Origin: Isohypsibius dastychi
Taxonomy: Eukaryota > Tardigrada > Eutardigrada > Parachela > Isohypsibiidae
Direction: 5' to 3'
Assembly (NCBI GenBank): GCA_034696485.1
Contig: JAQIWT010001008.1
Span: 1 to 13,124, forward strand
DNA: 13,124 bases
The notes under the pieces are model-generated. The model ran no database searches, had not been told where the DNA came from, and was given only the letters and a program-made list of their open reading frames with translations. Positions within the stretch are counted from its first letter, which is position 1. Every line of letters begins with the position of its first letter. The position numbers and the translations under genes were made by a program. Shown in pieces: positions 6,559-13,124 of the stretch.

Positions 6559-9500
6559 TTAATTCGCAGGAAATTTATATTCTGGAAACCCGAGGTGGAA
6601 TTCGGAATTTGGGAAAGGCAGAATTGTTACCAGACGTTCGATCTGGGATTGATCGTGGAGGATTCTCTCATCTGTCCTCTCCCTCAGCTGAAAATAGAAA
6701 GACTGGAAATATTGATTTTCCAGAATACAATCTTCCCCGAAACCAAAGTAATCCCAATCCTGTTTTTCAGCTGGCGTTCCAAATGCAAAGACTCGACTGC
6801 CCGTTCCTGGAATTTTCGCGGCAGAGACAACAACAAAACGACGGAAGAAGATGATCGCACCGTCTTCCTTTTGGTATAGCCCGTTATACCTCTTCAATCT
6901 TGATTTCTTCTGTTCTTTTTCATCTCTCATGTGCACCCCTCTAGACGAAAGGCCAGAACGGAACAACGTCACCTTCATATCCTTCAGGCGATCCCCAAAC
7001 TTCTCTTCCAAATGTTTCCTCAGAAAAACGCCATCGGCTGGATGCTTCTGGATAAACTCCTCAACAGATTCCGAGCCTTTCAGGTAAGCATGCCCAAGGT
7101 CGCACTCAACCATAACTTGATAGGGCGTTAGATTAGCGAGAACTTTCCGAGCTAAATCTTTCAGCTCCTTATTTCCGCTTTCGTTGACATGGAATTTCAT
7201 AAGATTTCTTGCAGCATCCCCGATCATTTTCTTTCCAATTATTTCTTTATCGATATTCTTGAATTGTTGTTGGTATCGGCCAACTATTCCAATCTGATCT
7301 TCATAAGGAAAACAGGACCACAGTCGCATTGGTCCGAGATTGTCGATGTAGTCGATGAAATGCTGCAGCTGATGAAAATTATATTTCATAAAGGGTTTTC
7401 CGAAATAATGCTGACAATCCAAACTCAGGATATGAATAGCTTTTCTCAGAATAATTTCCGATTCACGAGGGAAATTTTCAGAGAACAGGAGCTGGCAAAT
7501 TGCGCTGAAACGAGACAAAATCTTTATCAGGGGCTGAAATTTTTCTTTCTGATTTTTTTCCGCTTCTTTCATCTCATCGTGTTCAGCAAAGGCGAAATAT
7601 ATAGCTGGTATCGCTAGTGTCGTGATGAAATAAAACTGTTCATTCGCTTTCCACTGCCCTGCATTTCCTAACGAACGCGGTTGACGCTGGATGGCTGTCG
7701 TCGGGGTGACAGATAAAACGTATCTGTCGATCCTAGCGATGATGCTCGGCGGAAGTTTGAACTCTGTTTCTTTTGTAATAATACGTACAAGCTCCTTGAC
7801 GGTTCCTTCACAAATAGCGTGCATCGGGTCTGGTGGGACTTGTTCGAATCGATCGAAATGTTCGATTCTGTCCAACACACATTCGCCACGAACGCCGAGA
7901 AGTGACCTTTCGACTTTGATTTGATCCTCTGTTAACTGTTTCTTCCGCTTGTTTCCACTCAACTGATTTCCCCGGCGAATTCCAGAATAAAAGTCTTTCG
8001 CTTTGCAAATCTAGAAAAGAAAATTATAACTTTCATCGTAGAATTCGTAATAGAATTTTTTTAATTTACCAGTGATCGAGATTTTTCTTTGTGACGTAAG
8101 GGAATCATAATGCAATCAGGGTCAATCAGATAGTACCGCGGCGTCACAGGGACTTTTTTTGCGCTACCGCGTTTCTTTTTTGGGGGAGGTTCGTCCAGTT
8201 TGTTACTAACTACCGTATCAGCTGAATGTTTCAAAGCGGTTTTTGGGAATCTTTCTCCTTCCACTTCGCAGTGGCAGCAACCAAATGCACCTCCAAAATT
8301 CTTCAACATCATCAGTACCCATCTTTCTTGACCGTCACTGCTGTAGCATAGAACGAAAACTTTCACTTTCACTAATTTACCATTACGGCAAATTGTTAAT
8401 CCATCCGTTCCGAGTTCCTTGAGTTCTTTAATTAGCGGTTCGCTCAGCCCCTCGATCAATTTGTACGGGCCTTCCACGCAGTCTGACATCTCTTCCCGCA
8501 AGCTGTTTGTTTTATGGAACAAAGTGTGAATCCGAGACTTGATTTCTTTTTCCGGTTGCAATACTGCAAATTGTACCAACCAAATATTTGTGGAAGACGA
8601 TTTTGAGGTTCTGGCTCCATCAGAGGAAAGAGTAATGACGATGAAGTCTTCCGATTCTTGCAGCTTTCTGAGTTCTTTATAACATCGTGAATCTTGATAA
8701 CAACTAATAAATCCCAAATCATTTCGCTCCGGCAGTTGTGAAGAACTTAAGATTTCCCTATTTTCAAGTCCGTCTTTCAAAAACTGTGAAATTGGCAGAT
8801 ATGTAAATCCGGCTGCTGCCACGGAATCAGATGTTCCAGAAATGCAATCAGATGTCTTGCAGCTGAATTTCGGGGGAAGGCTGTTATCAGGCAAAGCTTG
8901 TCCGCCACATTCTTTGCATACATGATGATTTTCATGCTTGGCTAGAAATTCCATGGACCGCAAACTCTCTTGTAGAATATACATCGACCCCGGGAACATG
9001 TAATCCTCGTTTTCGAAAATGATTGAAAATAAATTCAGAAGTCCATCGCAGACATAATTCGGTAGGTGACCCTTGTCCGCGAAGCTCAAGAATAAGGCCA
9101 AAAACTGTCCCATGGTCACTTTTCCAGAGCATTTTAGTAACTGATTCCACCCAGCGCGTTTCGAGTCTCGTAACTGCTGCTCCTCGGTTCTCTCCGCATT
9201 CAAGGTCACACGATGGTCGTCATCATTACCTGTTAGAGTGATAACGTTATCATACTTTTCCGGAATATTGATTTAGGAAACATTTACCAATATCAATATC
9301 CTGTCCGTTATCTTGATCAGTTCCTATCATATCAGATTGATCGAAATTTTCCTCATCTTGATAATCTTGAATATCGATAGGGTCAGATACAGGAGCAGAA
9401 ACGGTAATCGCCGCACCTAGAGAAACGAATTTTTGTTAAAAAAATCAGATTACAATGCAACCAGTTTCTTACAGTTCTGGTCTTTGAAGCCGCATCCGAA

Positions 9501-9575
9501 TGCAACCGCGTTATCAATATTGATAATAACATTTCGGGAAACTCGAGGTTTCTGGCCCTTTTTCACTCTTCCCAT
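6559..9575 (-). CDS. Tnp2-family (CACTA/EnSpm-like) transposase-derived protein (947 aa, 4 exons)
   Basis: Exons: 9575-9473, 9416-9288, 9229-8070, 8010-6559; phases agree. A short acidic N-terminus is followed by a zinc-binding-like cluster (C182, C185, C201, C206), then TLSSDGARTSKS (D281) and an SSTNIWLVQF stretch matching the first acidic-residue region of Tnp2 transposases. A CCHC cluster (395-398) in GCCHCEVEGERF and a basic nuclear-localisation-like run PPPKKKRGSAKK (425-436) come next. The second half has the family's DPMH motif (525-528, in DPMHAICEGTVKEL), QWKANEQF (583-590) and YNFHQLQH with GPMRLW and FPYEDQIG (674-705). These are diagnostic of the metazoan branch of this family from my knowledge of it. 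The whole frame is open with typical short introns, so the gene is intact; whether it is a live element or a domesticated host gene cannot be decided here. No terminal inverted repeats were found around it. An in-frame ATG at 9662 would add 29 residues. Confidence 0.82.
9239..9252. repeat. 14-bp perfect palindrome in an intron
   Basis: TGATAACGTTATCA reads the same on both strands. It lies within the 58-bp intron between exons 2 and 3 of the transposase-like gene, just upstream of its CTAACAG acceptor on the minus strand. It may be chance in AT-rich sequence. Confidence 0.5.
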
Positions 9576-9837
9576 TTCACACTCCAAAAAACACGAAGAA
9601 CCTATTCGCACCCCTCTTGTCTTATTGGTTAATGTGCCGAAAACGTATCGGCGGGTTCTCATAAATACTCGTGAGGACCGGTAATGTAAACATTACCCCG
9701 ACCCCCTGATTCAGCCACACCCACAATTAGTCTCCCGCTTTTATCAGAGCACCTTGTGCTCTTTGAGTTCTCTTCACAAAAATCAGTTCATCTTTTTCTT
9801 TATTTCCTTCGATTGATTCATTGTATATCTTTTCAAG
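9576..9837. promoter_or_regulatory. Shared divergent promoter interval
   Basis: This 262-bp interval separates the start of the transposase-like gene (minus) from the start of the 620-aa gene (plus), so it should carry both promoters. It includes the inverted repeat GGTAATG-TAAA-CATTACC at 9680-9697, which contains GTAAACA (9685-9691), the core recognised by forkhead factors, and C-rich tracts just beside it (9696-9707). Confidence 0.5.
9680..9697. promoter_or_regulatory. Inverted repeat containing a forkhead-type core
   Basis: Seven-base arms GGTAATG (9680-9686) and CATTACC (9691-9697) flank TAAA. The centre reads GTAAACA, matching the known core of forkhead/FOXO-type sites. Factor binding is an inference from motif match only. 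Confidence 0.35.
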
Positions 9838-12217
9838 ATGACCCAGCCGCCTGATTTTCAACCTCCTCGTTCAGTTTCCCGAACTTCTGGACGCCTGGTG
9901 GTACCAAAATCTTACGGAAATGATTTCCAGGAGAAACTGAAGCCTTCTCCCAAAGTTGTTCGTTCGGAGAAAACTGTCAATCTCGACGCGGAAGAGCAGA
10001 CACGGAGATTTGAGAAGAAGAAGCTTTTTCACGAGACCAATGGAGGCAAGTGGATTTTCTGTTGAATTGCTGTTTGTGTGCAAGTTCCATTCTGTGAAAT
10101 TTTTAATTTCAAGTTTATTTGTGCCTTGTAACGTACGATTATATCTTGTTTCCATTTAGACTTTCTGCTGTTCAGCTTCTCCGGGGATAAACACTGGAAT
10201 GTCATCATATATTCCGATGAATGGCAAGCGGAACGGAAGGCTGGGAAAAAGGGGATCACTTCAAAGCCATATCCTTCGATTTACAAAAGCGCTACCGAGA
10301 AGTATACGGAGTTCGATGGATTCGTCAAGAATGAGCGAGTTCGGCTTCAGTTCACCTTGTTGAATGGAAAACTTGAAGGAGGCTCGAAACCGACAGCAAA
10401 ATTCGTTCAAGCATTCCAAACTTTAGAGGCCGCGAGTTTGGTGCAGACCAAACTGGAAGCTGAGGTTCGTACTACGTGCTTTTGGATTGAATATTGAATC
10501 TACTGTTGTATTTTCAGCAGGCTGAGAGGGAAAAACAACAGGAACAAGCCAAGACAGTTAAACGATCAGCACCTAAAGATGTAGCTGAGGTTAGCTTGGA
10601 TGAGACTGTAAACGCCAAACGGGAAAGACAAGCAAAAGAATTCGCCCAAAAACTAGCGGCTAGCAAGTCCAAAACTTCTGCAACCGGAAATCAACTGCAG
10701 CAGCCTAATCAGCAGTCAGTCGAAGAATTGAAATCAAAAGCTGGTAAGTTTCTTACCATCATCTTTGAATAAATACAGTTTACACATTTTCTGAAAATTT
10801 ACAGTGAAAGAATTCAAGATGCCAATGGCATTAGCGAAAATGATGGGAGATACTGCTTGTCTCAGTTTTAATCTGCCGATTGAAGGTGATTTATTATTTT
10901 TCAATTCCATCATGCTGTCAACATCAGTTGCATTCTATATTCTAGATTTCATGCTCATGATGTTCACGCCAACTGATCGGGTTTGCAATGGAGATGAAGA
11001 AATCGACTGCATCATTATCGAGAGAGCGTTGGTGCCGAGTTATAATATTTTGCCGGATAAATTAGTACTCGGTAATATTTTATATTAATCAAAATTGGAT
11101 AAGTTATTGATATTTACTGATTTGCATGCAGTGAATGCGACGGAGAGCGCCAGTGACAGTTCTTCAGTTTCCGGAATCGAATCCATGGAAGAGCCAACAG
11201 CTTCTCTGGAGGATCTGTCTGCTACAGCTCCTGTGGATGATAGTGAACACGACTGTTCGAAGAAAGACAACATCGAAAATTCAAAAGGTATTTTCGATTT
11301 CAGAGCGAAAATGAAATTTTTTTTACTAGTTTGTCTTTGCAGTGATGTATCGAAAGGTCGTTGGTGGCGCCAAATTCAGTGATCAATTTGATAAGAAAAC
11401 ACTGGATGGTGAGAGCAGTTGAATTCTGATCTCGAATAAATAACCATTTTTCAAATTGCAGATCCTTATTCTTATCTCTACAACCCTGCCCCGGTCGAAC
11501 GAAGAAGATTAACTTACACTCAGCCGACAGTTGGAACTGTCCCAGAAAGTTGCGTTGGACTCAAAGACTTGCAAGGCGAATGGTTCTTCCGAGTTAAAAC
11601 AGGATTCAAGAAAAGAAAGCTTCATCCCAGTTTCCCAAATGTATACGTCGAGAATAGTTTCGCGGTTTTGAATGCCGATTTCCTATCCGGAACGATCTCG
11701 TCGGGCTCGCAGTATCTCTGGTTTCTTCTTCAACAAATGATTGGAGGAATCGCGGGATGCAGAAGAGCCATCTCCATTTATCAAATGGAAAAAGAAAAGT
11801 GCCCAGAAAATCATAATATCACCGGATTCCTTGAGAGACATTTGGGCAAGGACTGCATTGCAGCAATTCGACGTATGTATTACAGACTTCATTTCTTTAC
11901 CTGATTTTGTTACAAAAGTTATCTATTTTGCAGAACATGTTGCCGATATGATACTGATCGGCGCAATTAAGAGTATCAGAATTCCATATCATTGGCCGGG
12001 AAAGCTCGTCCAGTACTTGGTAGAAATGGCCTCCGGAGACCTACGACGTTATGTAGAAAAAGAAGGGATGAATTACGAGGACATCATCCACCCGCTCAAG
12101 CGACGAAGCCAGGAAAAGACAAGCATTATCAAGAAGAGGAAGAAGTATCAAAAGAAACATGCCAGTTCTCTGCCAGGCGACAACAGTTCCGGTGAGGAGG
12201 AGCGTGATGGTGAATAA
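9838..12217 (+). CDS. Uncharacterised nuclear-type protein (620 aa, 9 exons)
   Basis: Exons: 9838-10045, 10160-10464, 10518-10743, 10805-10885, 10946-11071, 11132-11287, 11343-11408, 11462-11872, 11934-12217. All phases agree if intron 1 uses a GC donor (GGAG|GCAAGT). Residues 1-69 are basic and Pro/Ser-rich. About 70-171 looks like a folded domain (FLLFSFSGDKHWNVIIYSDE onward). About 172-245 is Gln/Lys/Glu-rich and probably helical. Exon 6 encodes an acidic, Ser-rich linker (about 316-367). A second folded region spans about 390-565 (LQGEWFFRVKTGFKKRKLHP, then LWFLLQQMIGG, HVADMILIGAIKS, IPYHWPGKLVQYLVEM). The C-terminus is very basic (KKRKKYQKKH) and ends in a Ser/Glu tail, suggesting nuclear location. 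I do not recognise the family. The ATG directly follows TTTTCAAG, a possible weak trans-splice acceptor. Exact internal boundaries of short exons 4-7 are the least certain. Confidence 0.75.
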
Positions 12218-12470
12218 TGATTTGTTAACATGTCATCCAGCCCGGCGTTAATTCTGGAAAGATAGATTTTTGTTTTCTTTTACGATGATTGGTATCTGCT
12301 AAGTTTCTAGCGTAATTTCAAGCGATTGCATCAATCAGAATTTTTAGTTTATGTTCTTTATTCTCTGCTACCTCCTGTCTATTTGTGACGATTTGAATGG
12401 ACGAACAAAAATATGATCATGATTGCGTCATTTCCGGTTCGCCATCGAAAAACAGTCAGTGCAGTAGCAC

Positions 12471-12718
12471 CTTACTAAACTGCTTACCAACAACGTTCCT
12501 ACTGGTACTTTGGGCTTACTAAGGTGGAAACCGCAAATACTCATCTGCTGGTAGCGTCGGCTTACTAAACTGAAAACCGCAAATTCTATGACAATGTCAG
12601 CCAGCCCAACAACCAATCGTTATTTGCACGGTTTCCACCTTAGTAAACAAAAGTGCTTGCTGGGATTGCCAACCGCTGGTATGGCGACCAGCACTTTAGT
12701 TCCAGCTTAGCAAACTGG
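12471..12718. repeat. Right block of the TTACTAAACTG repeat family
   Basis: Direct units start at 12471, 12515 and 12561, giving spacings of 44 and 46 bp. The latter two share CTTACTAA(G/A)(G/C)TG(G/A)AAACCGCAAAT, preceded by CTGGTA-n4-6-GG. An inverted unit lies at 12621-12646 and a diverged one (GCTTAGCAAACTGG) at 12705-12718. A small hairpin GCTGGT-n6-ACCAGC sits at 12675-12692. The core plus GAAAACCG is shared with the left block at 1048-1068. Confidence 0.65.
12516..12646. repeat. Long inverted repeat (arms 12516-12539 and 12621-12646)
   Basis: The left arm TTACTAAGGTGGAAACCG-CAAATA and the reverse complement of the right arm differ only by two extra bases (TG) between ACCG and CAAATA. 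The 81-bp loop holds a further direct unit (12561-12586). The transcript of either strand could fold into a stem of about 24 pairs. Confidence 0.7.
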
Positions 12719-12739
12719 CGATTCGGACTCGGGTTTACG

Positions 12740-13124
12740 ATGCCTTCAGAATCACCGTCTTCATCAAGTCAAGAACGGAGCTTGATGGAAGTGGAAACCG
12801 AGTCTGAACCCGACGTGTTGCCACTAGATTTCGCTCCTCAGTTTCCAGAAGTGATTCTCATCAAAACTTCGGACGAAACTGCTTACCCCGTATCACGAAT
12901 TCCAGTAGTTGCACCTCGAGCTCGCGCAGTTCATTTTGCAGAACATCATGGTCAGATTTTTTCATGAATCATTTTTTCAGACATTGACTCATGTTATGAT
13001 ATTTGCAGGTCTTTCACGAACAGAATCTGCCTTTGCGAGGTCCATGAATTCCCATGATGGACCATCTTCCGGAAGAAGACGAGCAGCCAGCTTCTCACCA
13101 GCTCCCCCAAAACGCATGCGTCTT
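12740..13124 (+). CDS. 5' part of a Ser/Pro-rich protein of unknown function (partial, runs off right edge)
   Basis: Exon 1 is 12740-12950 and exon 2 starts at 13009 (acceptor ATATTTGCAG) and is still open at 13124; the intron is 58 bp and phases agree. The visible 109 residues begin with a Ser/Glu-rich stretch (MPSESPSSSSQERSLMEVET), contain an aliphatic segment (FPEVILIKTSDETAYPV) and an Arg/Ser-rich part ending in APPKRMRL, which could be a nuclear localisation signal. No domain is recognised. The ATG at 12740 is preferred because sequence upstream of it in the same frame belongs to the repeat block. A nearer acceptor (12980) would make a 30-bp intron and is not credible. Confidence 0.55.

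Larger units (their letters stand above)
12218..12739. other. Intergenic: 3' side of the 620-aa gene, repeat block, upstream of the right-edge gene
   Basis: From 12218 to about 12450 it is AT-rich with no canonical AATAAA on the plus strand, so the 620-aa gene may use a variant signal. From about 12471 to 12718 it is filled by TTACTAAACTG-type repeats. No gene was found inside; the ORF opening at 12653 runs in frame into the right-edge gene but its first 29 codons are repeat sequence. Confidence 0.5.

Noticed and set aside
6364-6879. Plus-strand ORFs of 171 and 155 codons
   Set aside because: They are mostly antisense to the last exon of the transposase-like gene, overlap each other in different frames, and show no domain or splice pattern.
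7189-7617. Plus-strand ORF of 142 codons
   Set aside because: Entirely antisense to conserved Tnp2 motifs on the minus strand; its aromatic-rich content is what reverse reading of that exon would give.
6100-9840. CACTA-type terminal inverted repeats around the transposase-like gene
   Set aside because: I looked for CACTA/TAGTG ends and matching inverted repeats flanking the gene by eye and found none; the repeat blocks at 1048 and 12471 are too far away and lack CACTA termini.
1-13124. tRNA, rRNA or CRISPR-like arrays
   Set aside because: No cloverleaf with A and B boxes and no regular repeat-spacer array was seen; the repeats at the window ends are degenerate and lie in a eukaryotic, intron-containing context.

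Overview
The window looks like gene-dense nuclear DNA of a free-living nematode, most likely Caenorhabditis. Introns are mostly 50-75 bp and AT-rich, acceptors follow the TTTTCAG pattern, donors are GTAAG or GTGAG, several start codons lie just downstream of unpaired TTTTCAG-like acceptors (the pattern of spliced-leader trans-splicing), and seven genes fit in 13 kb. The species cannot be named from this sequence. All gene models were built by hand by matching splice sites and reading phase; every internal junction keeps the frame open.

Layout, left to right. (1) 26-341, minus: first coding exon of a putative mitochondrial protein that runs off the left edge. (2) About 350-1424: intergenic, with a palindromic GTAC-rich element and a block of short repeats built around TTACTAAACTG. 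(3) 1425-3142, minus: a complete six-exon receptor-tyrosine-kinase-like gene of 460 aa with a very small ectodomain rich in N-glycosylation sequons. (4) 3582-4880, minus: a seven-exon protein of 305 aa with three RNA recognition motifs. (5) 5334-6101, minus: a four-exon coiled-coil protein of 191 aa. (6) 6559-9575, minus: a four-exon, 947-aa protein related to the Tnp2 (CACTA/EnSpm-type) transposases, with no break in its reading frame. (7) 9838-12217, plus: a nine-exon, 620-aa protein of unknown function whose first intron is of the GC-AG class. (8) 12218-12739: intergenic, with a second and better preserved block of the TTACTAAACTG repeat, including a long inverted repeat. (9) 12740-13124, plus: the first two exons of a Ser/Pro-rich protein that runs off the right edge.

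The five left genes are all on the minus strand, but gaps of about 440-460 bp between 5334 and 3142 argue against a tight operon. The transposase-like gene and the 620-aa gene diverge from a shared 262-bp interval that holds a palindrome with a forkhead-type GTAAACA core. Nothing shows that the genes work in one pathway. The items most worth a second look are the kinase with its sequon-rich mini-ectodomain and tyrosine-free activation loop, the intact transposase-derived gene, and the repeat family present at both ends of the window.
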